Shown here: positions 46,487 to 57,967 of the stretch, piece after piece | Layout of the letters: each line of letters starts with the position of its first letter | Numbering within the stretch: position 1 is the stretch's first letter | NCBI GenBank assembly: GCA_020725405.1 | Contig: DYFB01000017.1 | Coordinates: 1 to 59,996, forward strand | DNA length: 59,996 nucleotides | Direction: 5' to 3' | DNA from: Symbiobacterium sp. | GTDB taxonomy: Bacteria; Bacillota; Sulfobacillia; UBA995; UBA9673 | The notes under the pieces: generated by a model | Told to the model about the DNA's origin: nothing | What the model saw: the letters and a program-made list of their open reading frames with translations, nothing else | Database searches by the model: none | Made by a program: the position numbers and the translations under genes

Positions 46487-49105
46487 CTACGTTTCCCTGC
46501 GAGAACGCACGAGCTCCTGCACCCGCCGCGTGTAGAGGCCGGCAAGCTCCTCGGCGAGTTCCATCGTGGGAGCCTCGGAGTAGACGTGGACGGCCGGGCG
46601 CTCGGGGTCGGGAAGGACGAGGACCCTCCCGTCCGGCGTCTCGGCCTGGAGCCCCTCCGCCGCTCCGCCGCCGGCGCCGGTGTCGGCGGCCCGGGCGCCG
46701 CCCCCGACCCGGGCGCCGCCCCCGGCTCGGGCACCGCCCCCAGCCCGGGCGCCGCCCCCGGCTCGGGCACCGCCCCCGGCTCGGGCCCGCTCGCGCCGGG
46801 CCCGCCCCGCCCCGCCTCCGCGTGCCCCGGCGTTCGGCGGACCGGGCGCCTCGAGGAGGAGGCGCATGACCCGGCCCTTGAGCTCCCAGGGGCAGGGCAC
46901 GCGAACGTGGACCCACTCGCCGAGGGGCGAGGCGTCGACCAGCTCGGCCAAGGTGCTGTCAATGTCGACAAGGTAGTCGAGGAGGCCCACCACGCCCAGG
47001 AGACCGCCGTAGACCATCTCCGACTGGTGGAAGAGGGCCGGGCCGGAGTCCCGCTCGACCTCACTCATGCGAGCCATGGTCTCCGCCCGGGTGGCCCGGC
47101 AGGGGACGGGTCTTCCGCCCAGGGCCGCGAGCCGCTCGGCCACCGCCCGCGGCAGGTCCGAGGGCACGACGAGCGGAGTCCCCTCCCGCACGAGAGCGGC
47201 CTCCGACAGGACGAGCCAGGCCTGGGCCTTGCTGAGAAGCCGCCCCTTGTTGTCGACGAGGGTCACGACCTCCCCCGTCTCGTTCGCGGCGAAGGCGAGG
47301 GCTGCTCCTTCCCGCCGGACGAGCTCGCCCACGGGCTCGGCCCGCAGCGGCGCGGAGAGGGGGATGTGCCCGACGTCGAGTCCCCGCCAGAGGCCGCGGG
47401 CGTTCTCTTCGAGCCAGGGGTGGCCGTAGGCCCCGGCGACGACGAGCCCCCGCCTGGCGAGCATCCGGCCCCGCTCCTCGACGTGGGCGAGGTAGGCTTC
47501 GCCGATGCCCGGGACGAACCGGGTAGCGCCGAGCCGGTCCGGGGGGGCCCGGCGGAAGTCCTCGCCGCCGAGGTCCTTTTCCAGACGCCGGACGGCCGCG
47601 CGGGGGATGTCGTTCCCCGCGGGGTCGAGAAGCCTGATGGCCACCTGGCCGTCCGTTTCCTCATCCGATCCGGCTCCGGGTCGTCCGATGTGGACGCCGG
47701 CTTCGGCCCCGAGGGCCCGCACGGCGTAGCGGACGGCTACGGCCGGAAGTTCGCCGACGTTCCAGACCGAGCACCCGGCGAGACCGAGGCCGGAAACCAG
47801 GGCCTCCCGGAGGAGCCGGGGAGCCGGGGCCGGGTCGACCCCCACGACAACCCGGGCCCCGGCGGCCTGGGCCGCGCCGAAGACACTCCCCACCCTCGCC
47901 GCCGTTTCGGCGCAGAGATCGACGTTGACCGTCCCCTTGACCCCCGCCTCGCTGAAGACGCCGTAGCCCCAGGCCTGGCCCCAGACCAGGCTGTCGCCGA
48001 GAACCGTCTCGGGGGCGACCCTCCGCCCGGGCCAGACCTTGACCCCGGGCTTGACCACCGTCTCCTCGCCGATGTCCACCTCGTCGGCGAGAACCGCCCC
48101 GTCGAAGACCGAGGCCCGGTTCTGGACCCTGACCCCGCGTCCGAGCACCGCCCCGCGGATCTCGGCCAGCCGCCCAACGCGGCAGTGGTCGCCGACGACC
48201 GACCGCTTCACGGACGCCTGACCGCCGATGACAACGCCTCGCCCCAGGACCGCCGGGCCCTCGACGCGGGCCCCGGTCCCGACGTAGGAATCCTCGCCGA
48301 CGAGCAGGGGGCCGGTGAGCTCCACCCCGGGAGCGATGTCCACGCCCGGGCCGACCCACACCCTTTCCCGGTACTCCGACCCGGCGACCTCGAACCTGGT
48401 CCGCCCCTCAAGCATGTCGATGTGGGCCTGAAGGTACTGCGAGTGGTTCCCGACGTCACACCAGTAGCCGCCCGGGGCGTACCCGAAGAGCGGCTTCCCG
48501 GCCTCGAGGAGCATCGGGAAGAGGTTCTGGCTGAAATCGAAGACCCGCCCGGCCTCGAAGAGGCCGAGGACCTCCGGTTCGAGGACGTAGATGCCCGCAT
48601 TGACCTGGTCGGAGAAGACCTCGCTCCAAGAAGGCTTCTCGACGAAACGGGCGATCCGACCGTCCTCCGAGCAGACGACGACCCCGTACTCGAGGGGTGT
48701 GTCCACGGCGGTGAGCCCGACAGTGGCCGCCGCCCCGCGGGCCCGATGGAAGTCGACGAGAGCGGTGACGTCCATGTCGGTCAGGATATCGCCGCTCACG
48801 ACCAGGAAGGTCCCGTCGAGCTCCGGCTCCACGCTCTTGACGCTCCCGGCGGTGCCGAGAGGCACGTCCTCGACGAAGTACCTCAGCCGGAGGCCGACCC
48901 GTGAGCCGTCGCCGAAGTAGTCCCGGACGACCTGGGGCAGGTGATGCAGAGTGACCAGGGCCTCCTCGACCCCGTGGCGGCTGAGGTGGCTGAGGACGTG
49001 CTCGAGGATGGGGCGGTTGCCGACAGGGACCATGGGCTTTGGGATGTTGCAGGTGAGGGGCCGGAGGCGGGTCCCCCAGCCTCCGGCCATGACCACGGCC
49101 TTCAA
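46487..49105 (-). CDS. Mannose-1-phosphate guanylyltransferase/sugar nucleotidyltransferase with LbH and phosphomannomutase-like domains
   Basis: MKAVVMAGGWGTRLRPLTCNIPKPMVPVGNRPILEHVL...DVGNHSQYLQAHIDMLEGR...hexapeptide repeats...PMM-like FAANETGEVVTLVDNKGRLLS...VVPSDLPRAVAERLA. Confidence 0.9.
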   Translation of the reverse strand: MKAVVMAGGWGTRLRPLTCNIPKPMVPVGNRPILEHVLSHLSRHGVEEALVTLHHLPQVVRDYFGDGSRVGLRLRYFVEDVPLGTAGSVKSVEPELDGTFLVVSGDILTDMDVTALVDFHRARGAAATVGLTAVDTPLEYGVVVCSEDGRIARFVEKPSWSEVFSDQVNAGIYVLEPEVLGLFEAGRVFDFSQNLFPMLLEAGKPLFGYAPGGYWCDVGNHSQYLQAHIDMLEGRTRFEVAGSEYRERVWVGPGVDIAPGVELTGPLLVGEDSYVGTGARVEGPAVLGRGVVIGGQASVKRSVVGDHCRVGRLAEIRGAVLGRGVRVQNRASVFDGAVLADEVDIGEETVVKPGVKVWPGRRVAPETVLGDSLVWGQAWGYGVFSEAGVKGTVNVDLCAETAARVGSVFGAAQAAGARVVVGVDPAPAPRLLREALVSGLGLAGCSVWNVGELPAVAVRYAVRALGAEAGVHIGRPGAGSDEETDGQVAIRLLDPAGNDIPRAAVRRLEKDLGGEDFRRAPPDRLGATRFVPGIGEAYLAHVEERGRMLARRGLVVAGAYGHPWLEENARGLWRGLDVGHIPLSAPLRAEPVGELVRREGAALAFAANETGEVVTLVDNKGRLLSKAQAWLVLSEAALVREGTPLVVPSDLPRAVAERLAALGGRPVPCRATRAETMARMSEVERDSGPALFHQSEMVYGGLLGVVGLLDYLVDIDSTLAELVDASPLGEWVHVRVPCPWELKGRVMRLLLEAPGPPNAGARGGGAGRARRERARAGGGARAGGGARAGGGARAGGGARVGGGARAADTGAGGGAAEGLQAETPDGRVLVLPDPERPAVHVYSEAPTMELAEELAGLYTRRVQELVRSRRET
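46690..46797. repeat. In-frame 18-bp tandem repeat encoding (GGGARA)n within the PMM-like domain, about 6 copies
   Basis: GGGCGCCGCCCCCGRCYC at 18-bp spacing; protein ERARAGGGARAGGGARAGGGARAGGGARVGGGARAAD. Confidence 0.95.
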
Positions 49106-49140
49106 GACGAAACACCCCCCCTGGCGGAAGGAGACGGGTC

Positions 49141-49187
49141 CCGGGCGACGGGCCCGCCGGGCGACGGGCCCGCCGGGCGACGGGCCC
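49141..49187. repeat. Tandem repeat, 16-bp unit (CCGGGCGACGGGCCCG), about 3 copies
   Basis: Units at 49141, 49157 and 49173; the last abuts the GT4 stop codon. Confidence 0.93.
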
Positions 49188-50578
49188 TAGGAGGGCGGGT
49201 TGTAGCGCCCGATCGGCTCGAGACCCCGGGTCATGACCCGCGTCCTCCGCCTCATCGCCTCCCAGTCTTCCCCGGGAGCGAGCGGGCCTTTCCCGGAAGA
49301 TTCCTCGTCCCCACCCCCGCCCGTCCAGCCGCTCGCCTGGGCCTCGCGGATGACCTCCTCGTAGACGGCCGCCGTCTCCAGGGCTACCGCTGACCAGGAG
49401 AACCTCTCCGTCACGGTCGAGCGGGCCCCGGCGCCCAGCCGGGCGGCGAGAGGCGGGTCACAGAGGAGCGACAGGATGGCCGAGGCGAGTTCGCCCGGGT
49501 CGGCCGGGGGCACTTTCAGCCCGGTGACGTTGTGGGCGACCGTCTCGGCCAGCCCCCCGGTGTCCGAGACAACGACCGGGCAGCCGGCGGCCATGGCTTC
49601 TAGGGCGGTCAGCCCGAAGGGCTCGTAGTAGCTCGGGACCACGGCCACCGAGGCCCAGTGGTAGAGGAGGTCCCGCGTCCGGTCGTCGAGGTAGCCGGTG
49701 AACCGGACGGCGTCCCCGAACCCCATCGCCGCCACCCGCCCTCTGAGGTGGCTCTCGTGCGGTCCGGTCCCCCCTATGACCAGGCGGGTCGCCGGACGGC
49801 GGTCGAGAACGGCCGGAAAGGCGTCGAGGAGCGTGTCCACCCCCTTTTCGCGGACGAGGCGGCCGACGAAGAAGACGATATCCTCTCCCGGCTGGGCGAA
49901 GTCGTGCCGCCGCGGCGAGGGGACACCCCTGGGGGCACCCTCTCCCTCTCCCCCGCCCTCGGCCTCCCTCACGGCCGCCTCGACCTCCGTGGGATCGACA
50001 CCGTTGGGGATGACGCGGATCTTGTCGCCCGGGAGCTGGAACTGACCGGCGAGCTCGGACTCCATGTAGCCGCTGCAGCAGATTACCCGCCAGGCCTCGT
50101 AGGTGAGCCACCACTCCACCTCGCTGATGTACCTCTGCCACGGGTTGTGGATGCCGTGGTGGCGTCCGGCCTCGGTGGCGTGGATGGTGGCCACCAGCGG
50201 CAAGCGGTAGGCGTGCTTGACCGCCCGGGCGGTGAAGGCCACGAGCCAGTCGTGGGCGTGGACGAGCTCGAACGGGCCGTCGAGTTCATCTCGCCGGACC
50301 TCGAGGCCCATGACCGTCTCAAGGAAGCTGTAGTTCAGCTGGTGCACCCAGTGCAGGAAGTCAGGCGAGGAGAGGGTGTAGGCGCTCCGGCGGTGGACCC
50401 GGAGAAGCCCCTCCCCCAGGGACACCTCCTCCGTCCCGGCCGCCTCGCGCGCCCCTTGGGTGACGACCTCGACGAGGTTCCCCCGGCGGGCGAGCTCGCG
50501 GGAGAGATGGTGGACGTGCCGCGCGAGACCCCCGACGTTGGCCGGCGGGTACTCCCAAGAAAGCATCAGTATCCTCAT
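49187..50578 (-). CDS. GT4-family glycosyltransferase, glycogen synthase-like
   Basis: MRILMLSWEYPPANVGGLARHVHHLSRELARRGNLVEVVTQ...VHAHDWLVAFTA...VIPNGVDP...VFFVGRLVREKGVDTLLDA...PSYYEPFGLTALEAMAAGCPVVVSDTGGLAE. Confidence 0.93.
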   Translation of the reverse strand: MRILMLSWEYPPANVGGLARHVHHLSRELARRGNLVEVVTQGAREAAGTEEVSLGEGLLRVHRRSAYTLSSPDFLHWVHQLNYSFLETVMGLEVRRDELDGPFELVHAHDWLVAFTARAVKHAYRLPLVATIHATEAGRHHGIHNPWQRYISEVEWWLTYEAWRVICCSGYMESELAGQFQLPGDKIRVIPNGVDPTEVEAAVREAEGGGEGEGAPRGVPSPRRHDFAQPGEDIVFFVGRLVREKGVDTLLDAFPAVLDRRPATRLVIGGTGPHESHLRGRVAAMGFGDAVRFTGYLDDRTRDLLYHWASVAVVPSYYEPFGLTALEAMAAGCPVVVSDTGGLAETVAHNVTGLKVPPADPGELASAILSLLCDPPLAARLGAGARSTVTERFSWSAVALETAAVYEEVIREAQASGWTGGGGDEESSGKGPLAPGEDWEAMRRRTRVMTRGLEPIGRYNPPS

Positions 50579-50582
50579 CTTC

Positions 50583-52787
<2,205 letters not shown>

Positions 52788-52904
52788 GGCCGATAATTCC
52801 CCCGGTACGGAGAGTCTCTGGTGGGACCTACCCGGCTTCTCGGAGTTCTCTCTGGTAGGACCTGCCTTCTGCCTAGAGTCTGCGGTGCGGGCGGGGATTA
52901 TTCT

Positions 52905-52980
52905 CCGGCCCCGCGGGGTGCGGCCGGGCGGGATCCGGCCGGGCGGGATGCGGCCCCGCGGTCTCCGGCCGGGCGGTCTG
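52905..52980. repeat. Degenerate tandem repeat, 14-16-bp unit (CGGCCGGGCGGGATC-like), about 5 copies
   Basis: CCGGCCCCGCGGGGTG / CGGCCGGGCGGGAT / CCGGCCGGGCGGGATG / CGGCCCCGCGGTCT / CCGGCCGGGCGGTCTG. Confidence 0.88.
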
Positions 52981-53006
52981 CGGGACCCGGCCGCCGGTCG
53001 AACGCC

Positions 53007-53468
53007 CTACTTGGGCAGGAGAAGCATCTGGACCAGACGCACGACCGTGGCCAGGATGGCTCCGGCGAAGCCGGCCACCGTCCCCGTCAGGGGAGGGAGC
53101 CAGAGGTAGGCGGCGGGGGAGGCCGCTATCTCCCGGAAGAACGCGGCGTAGCCGGGGATGAGGATGCCGAAGAAAGTGAGGAGGTAGCCGAGGCCGGCCC
53201 CCTCGGCGAGGAAGTGGGCCATGTCGACCCCGGGCTCAGGCCGCCGGGCGACCCTCGTCCCGGCCAGGGGGGCCAGGAGGGCGGCGGAGAGGAGGGCCGC
53301 TCCGACGATGGCGAGAGCGGCGAGGCCGTGGCCGCCCCCGTAGGGGTACCGCGCGGTGACGGCGACGCGGGCCGCAACCCCGAGAACGGTCAGGACGGCG
53401 GTCGAGGCGGCCACAAGAAGGAAGGTCCTGTTCCCGGCCGGGCTCTGCTCCTGGTCCAGCGGGCCCAC
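53007..53468 (-). CDS. Integral membrane protein of unknown function, about 4 TM
   Basis: TFLLVAASTAVLTVLGVAARVAV...LAALAIVGAALLSAALLAPLAG...LGYLLTFFGILIPGYAAFF...LWLPPLTGTVAGFAGAILATVVRLVQMLLLPK. Confidence 0.75.
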   Translation of the reverse strand: MGPLDQEQSPAGNRTFLLVAASTAVLTVLGVAARVAVTARYPYGGGHGLAALAIVGAALLSAALLAPLAGTRVARRPEPGVDMAHFLAEGAGLGYLLTFFGILIPGYAAFFREIAASPAAYLWLPPLTGTVAGFAGAILATVVRLVQMLLLPK

Positions 53469-53498
53469 CCCCCCATCATCCGGCTTGCCGCGGCACCG

Positions 53499-55271
53499 TC
53501 ACTGCGGGTAGCGGTTGGTTATCGGCAGCCGCCGGTCCCGGCCGAAGGCGCGGGCCGTGACCTTGAGGCCCGGCGGCGTCTGCCGGCGCTTGAACTCGCT
53601 GCGGTTGACCATGGCCGCGATCCGCCTGACGGTCTCCTCCGGATGACCCATGGCCACTATCTCCTCCACTGGACGGTCCTCCTCCACGTAGGCCTGGAGG
53701 ATGGGGTCGAGGACCGGGTATGGCGGGAGGGTGTCGGTGTCGCGCTGGTCGGGCTTGAGTTCGGCCGAGGGCTCCTTGGCCAGCACGGCTTCGGGTATGA
53801 CCGGAGAGAGGGAGTTCCTGTACTCGGCCAGGCGGTAGACCATGGTTTTGGGGACGTCCTTGATGGGCGACAGGCCGCCGGTCGTGTCCGCCCCGTAGAG
53901 CGTGGCGTAGCCCGTGGCCACCTCGCTCTTGTTCCCCGCGGTCAGGGCCAGATAGTGGAACTTGTTGGCCAGGGCCATGATGATGGTCCCCCTGAGGCGG
54001 GCCTGGAGGTTCTCTTCGGCCACCCCGGGCTCCGTGCCCCTGAAAGTCTCACCGAGGGTGTCGAGAAGGGCCTGGAAAGACGGTTCGATCGAGAGGGTGA
54101 GGAGGCGCAGGCCCAGCCTTTCGGCAAGGTCGCGGGCGTCCTCGACACTGCCCGGGGAGGTGTAGCGCGAGGGCAGGGACACGCCGACCACGTTCTCCGG
54201 CCCCAAGGCGTCGGCGGCTATGGCCGCCACGAGGCTGGAATCGATGCCCCCCGAAAGACCGATGACGACCTTCTGAAAGCCGTTCTTCCTCACGTAGTCG
54301 CGCGTTCCCAGGACAAGGGCGGCGTAGATCTCGGCCACGCCCTCGAGAACGGGGGGAGGCTCGTGCGCAGGCAGCGGCGGCTTCCGGGCCTGCCAGCCCG
54401 GGCCGGGCCCGAGGGGAGGGTCCGCCGCGGGCCGGGAGCCCTCGGAAAGCACGACCCGGAAGACCCGGGCCTCGCCGTCGGCCCGGGCCAGGGGTCCCTT
54501 CCGGGAGCGCGGGTCGTGCAGGCGGTGCCGGAAGATCGCCTCGGCGTCGAGGTCGGCGACCACCAGGTCCTCCTCGAACTGGCGGCCCCGGGCGAGAATG
54601 CGGCCGGTGGGCTCGACGACGAGGCTGGCACCGTCGAAGATGAGCTCGTCCTGGCCCCCGACAGCGTTCACGTAGCAGACCACCGCTCCGCTGTCAACGG
54701 CCCGGGTGGCCAGCATCCTCTCGCGGTGCTCCCGCTTCCCGGCGTGGTAGGGGGAAGCGTTGATGTTCACCAGGACCTCCGCCCCGGCCTGGGCCTGGAT
54801 GGCCGCCGGGCCGGTGGGGTACCAGATGTCCTCGCAAATGCTGAGGCCCACGGTCACCCCGGCCACGACGAAAAGAGGCTGTTCCGTGCCGCGGCGGAAG
54901 TAGCGGTCCTCGTCGAAGACTCCGTAGTTCGGAAGGTAGGCCTTGTGGTAGACGCCGGCGACCTCGCCGTCGTGGATGACTGCGGCCGCGTTGTAGAGGT
55001 CGGCGGCGGCGTCCACGAACCCGACCACGGCGGTGATGCCCCGCACCCGGTCGGCGATGCGCCCCAGGCGCTCCAGGTTGTCCTTTACGAAGGTGGGCTT
55101 GAGGAGGAGATCTTCCGGAGGGTAGCCGGTGAGGGTGAGCTCCGGGAAGGCGACGAGGTCGGCCCCCGCCTCTCGGGCGAGCTCGACGTTCTCCAGAATG
55201 AGCCGGGCGTTCCCCTCCAGGTCGCCGACGGTGGGGTTTACCTGAGCCAGAGCCACTCTGAGGGAAGGCAT
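53499..55271 (-). CDS. nadE: Glutamine-dependent NAD+ synthetase
   Basis: MPSLRVALAQVNPTVGDLEGNARLI (nitrilase domain), SICEDIWYP; GFQKVVIGLSGGIDSSLVAAIAADALG...TAGNKSEVATGYATLYGADTTGGLSPIKDVPKTMVY. Confidence 0.96.
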   Translation of the reverse strand: MPSLRVALAQVNPTVGDLEGNARLILENVELAREAGADLVAFPELTLTGYPPEDLLLKPTFVKDNLERLGRIADRVRGITAVVGFVDAAADLYNAAAVIHDGEVAGVYHKAYLPNYGVFDEDRYFRRGTEQPLFVVAGVTVGLSICEDIWYPTGPAAIQAQAGAEVLVNINASPYHAGKREHRERMLATRAVDSGAVVCYVNAVGGQDELIFDGASLVVEPTGRILARGRQFEEDLVVADLDAEAIFRHRLHDPRSRKGPLARADGEARVFRVVLSEGSRPAADPPLGPGPGWQARKPPLPAHEPPPVLEGVAEIYAALVLGTRDYVRKNGFQKVVIGLSGGIDSSLVAAIAADALGPENVVGVSLPSRYTSPGSVEDARDLAERLGLRLLTLSIEPSFQALLDTLGETFRGTEPGVAEENLQARLRGTIIMALANKFHYLALTAGNKSEVATGYATLYGADTTGGLSPIKDVPKTMVYRLAEYRNSLSPVIPEAVLAKEPSAELKPDQRDTDTLPPYPVLDPILQAYVEEDRPVEEIVAMGHPEETVRRIAAMVNRSEFKRRQTPPGLKVTARAFGRDRRLPITNRYPQ

Positions 55272-55604
55272 GTCCTCGCCCCTTCGCGACGTCGGCCTGC
55301 CCGGCGGACTGGGCCGCGCCGGACGAGGTCCGACAGACACCCGCTTGCACCGCCCGGGCGCGGGAGTTTCAGGCTCATTGTACACGTAAGGGGGCGCCGA
55401 AGCCAGTCCAGGCACCCGCCCGGAGGGGTCGGAACCTGGGACCCTGCCACGACGGCCCGACACCGAGGAGCGGGATAGACGCGTCGAACATGACCCTGAG
55501 GAACGGCGCGCGGGCGCCACGAGCAATAGGATATAGGGCACGGCGGCCCGCTGCGTCCCGCCGCGGTCCCCCAATCACCGGAAGGACCGGAGAGAATTCT
55601 TCCA

Positions 55605-56726
55605 ATGAGGATCGCCTACGACGCCCACCCGCTCATCAGTCAAAGCCAGCGGGGCATCGGCAAGACCACGCGGCGGCTCCTCGAGGAATACGCCCGCCGG
55701 GAGAGCCCCTTCGACATCTGCTACTACCTTCCAGGAGACGCCTGGCCCCACCCCCCGGAATGGACCGGCGTGACGCCCCGATTCCTCGCGCCCGGTGAGT
55801 CCCTGCCGTCCGCCGCCGCACGTGACGGCGCCGCCCTCGTTCACATCACGGACTACTTCTTCCCCCTCTACCACCCCTCCGAGCTCGCCGCGCACCCCGA
55901 GCGACCGTTCCGGCTCGTCGTTACGGTGCGTGACATCATCCCCCTCCACCTCCCGCGCGAAAAGAGGAGCGGTCTGGTCCGCCTGCAGCGGTACCTGTTC
56001 CCGCTCCTCGAAGCCGCCGACGGGGTCATCACCATCTCTTCGGCCACCAAGGCCGACCTGGTGAAGCACCTGGGCGTCAGCGAAGGAAAGATCGACGTGG
56101 TCCACCACGGAGTGGACCACGAGGTCTTCCACGATCGCTACCGCCCCGAGGAAGTCGCGGAAGCAAAACGCCGCTACGGCCTTCCGTACCGCTACATCGT
56201 CTACGTGTCCGCCTTCGATCCCAGGAAGAACCACGTCTTGCTCCTCAACGCCTACCACCGGCTCCTCCGTCTGAGCCGCCACCGGTGCGGACTTGTCCTC
56301 GTGGGCCCAGGCCGCCTGCCCGTCGAACTGGGCCAGATCATCGGGAAGCTGCGACTCCGCGAGCGGGTGACCATCCTGAGCGACCTCCCGGAGCGGGATC
56401 TCGCGCTTGTCTACCGCGGTGCGGCTCTCTCGGCCTTCCCTTCCCTCTACGAAGGCTTCGGCAACCCGCTCGTCGAGGCGATGGCCTGCGGCACGCCCAC
56501 GGTGGCCCTGGCCCGGTCCTCCGTGCCCGAGGTGGCCGCCGACGGAGCGCTCCTAGTGGAGCGCGGCGATGACGGAGCCTTCGCCAGGGCAATGGCCAGC
56601 GTCCTCGAGGATCCCGATCTGGCGAGCGACCTGGCCGAGAAGGGGAGGCGACGGGCGTCCGACTTCACCTGGTCGGCGACGGCCCGTGAAACCCTGGCCG
56701 TTTGCGACCGGGTCCTGCGGGGTTGA
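55605..56726 (+). CDS. GT4-family glycosyltransferase
   Basis: MRIAYDAHPLISQSQRGIGKTTRRLLEEYA...VVTVRDIIPLHLPREKRSG...DGVITISSATKADLVKHLGVSEGKIDVVHHGVDHEVF...YEGFGNPLVEAMACGTPTVALARSSVPEVAADGALLVERGD. Confidence 0.93.
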   Translation: MRIAYDAHPLISQSQRGIGKTTRRLLEEYARRESPFDICYYLPGDAWPHPPEWTGVTPRFLAPGESLPSAAARDGAALVHITDYFFPLYHPSELAAHPERPFRLVVTVRDIIPLHLPREKRSGLVRLQRYLFPLLEAADGVITISSATKADLVKHLGVSEGKIDVVHHGVDHEVFHDRYRPEEVAEAKRRYGLPYRYIVYVSAFDPRKNHVLLLNAYHRLLRLSRHRCGLVLVGPGRLPVELGQIIGKLRLRERVTILSDLPERDLALVYRGAALSAFPSLYEGFGNPLVEAMACGTPTVALARSSVPEVAADGALLVERGDDGAFARAMASVLEDPDLASDLAEKGRRRASDFTWSATARETLAVCDRVLRG

Positions 56727-57967
56727 CCCAAACCGGCGGGCCCGTCGAGGCGGAGCACAACCGCGCCCTGATCCCATACCTGCCAGGGGTCGGCGATAAC
56801 GGCCCCTGGAGATACGAGCCGGGTCAGCTCATGCCACGGCAGAGTGCGGTATTCGCGGTGCGGAACGGTGACGAAGACTTCGGAAGCCCCCTTGAGGACC
56901 CCCTCGAGGTCGTCCGTCGCCCCCGCGGCGCGGACTCGCGGGTCGTGCGCCGCGGGAGCGCAACCGCGCAGCCGAAGGAGTTCAACCAGCTTCACCCCGA
57001 GCGAGCTGCGGCAGTCGTCCGAGTCGGCCTTGAAGGCCAGCCCGAGGACGACCGGATTACGCATGGGACCCAGCCGTTCGACCTGCTGGATGAAGTACTC
57101 GGGGAGGCCCTCGTTCACCTTCCACGCCGCGAGAAGGAGGTCACCTCCGGCAAGTGGTTGGCCTAGGGCGAAAGCATCCTTGAACAGACAGGGTCCGGCG
57201 GCGTAGCCCGGGTCGGGAATCCTACCCCGGCGGTAGCCGTGGTTCGCCGCCCGGATGGCCTCGTGACCGAAAGCCCCCAGGGTTGTGGCTATCATCAGGA
57301 ACTCGTTGCTGAGGGCGAAGTTCACGTACCGGTGGGCGTTGTTGAACAGCTTCGCCAGCTCGGCCTCCACGATCCCGGTATGGACGAGCTCGACTCCCAG
57401 CGCCCGGAAGACGCCGGCGGCCGCCTCGGCGGACCGCGGGTCGTCAGCCCCGATTATCTGGGGCAGCTCGAAGATCTCGTGGGAGGCCCCCTCGAGGGTC
57501 CGCTCGGGGCAGTAGGAGATGAGGAATTCCTTGCCCGGAGTCAGGCCCCATCGGCGCTCAGCCATGCGCACGAGGCCGACCGTACTGCCGGGAACCACGG
57601 TGCTCCGGACGATGACAAGCGGCGGCCTCGACCCGGCCGCAGCCCGCCGGCCCAGAAGGCGGGCCGCGACCTCTGAGAGGGCCGTCTGCTCCAGAACCAG
57701 CCTGTCGTTCAAAGGAGTGCCCAGAGCGATGATGAACGTGTCGCATTCCTCGATGGCCCGGTCAAGGTCCCCGGTCATTGTGAAGGTCCGGCCGACGGTC
57801 GCCTCCAGGAGGGCAGCCGCCGATTCGTCCTGGAAGGGCAGCCGTCTCTCGGCGACGGCCTCCCTGACCCCCACGTCGGTGTCGACGCCGAGGACACGCT
57901 GACCCCGCGCGGCAAGACCCAACCCGCGGGGCAGCCCGACCCGCCCGCACCCGACCACGGCGATCAT
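56447..57967 (-). CDS. Nucleotide-sugar dehydrogenase (UDP-glucose/ManNAc dehydrogenase family); last about 93 codons antisense to the GT4 gene
   Basis: MIAVVGCGRVGLPRGLGLAARGQRVLGVDTD...FIIALGTPL...VIVRSTVVPGSTVGLV...CPERTLEGA...ELAKLFNNAHRYVNFALSNEF...DPGYAAGPCLFKDAFAL...VLGLAFKADSDDCRSS. C-terminal tail after about residue 413 is low complexity. Confidence 0.88.
   Translation of the reverse strand: MIAVVGCGRVGLPRGLGLAARGQRVLGVDTDVGVREAVAERRLPFQDESAAALLEATVGRTFTMTGDLDRAIEECDTFIIALGTPLNDRLVLEQTALSEVAARLLGRRAAAGSRPPLVIVRSTVVPGSTVGLVRMAERRWGLTPGKEFLISYCPERTLEGASHEIFELPQIIGADDPRSAEAAAGVFRALGVELVHTGIVEAELAKLFNNAHRYVNFALSNEFLMIATTLGAFGHEAIRAANHGYRRGRIPDPGYAAGPCLFKDAFALGQPLAGGDLLLAAWKVNEGLPEYFIQQVERLGPMRNPVVLGLAFKADSDDCRSSLGVKLVELLRLRGCAPAAHDPRVRAAGATDDLEGVLKGASEVFVTVPHREYRTLPWHELTRLVSPGAVIADPWQVWDQGAVVLRLDGPAGLGQPRRTRSQTARVSRAVADQVKSDARRLPFSARSLARSGSSRTLAIALAKAPSSPRSTRSAPSAATSGTEDRARATVGVPQAIASTSGLPKPS

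Noticed and set aside
46586-48904. 772-aa plus-strand ORF antisense to the ManC-like gene
   Set aside because: Shadow ORF; the minus-strand frame has strong nucleotidyltransferase motifs.
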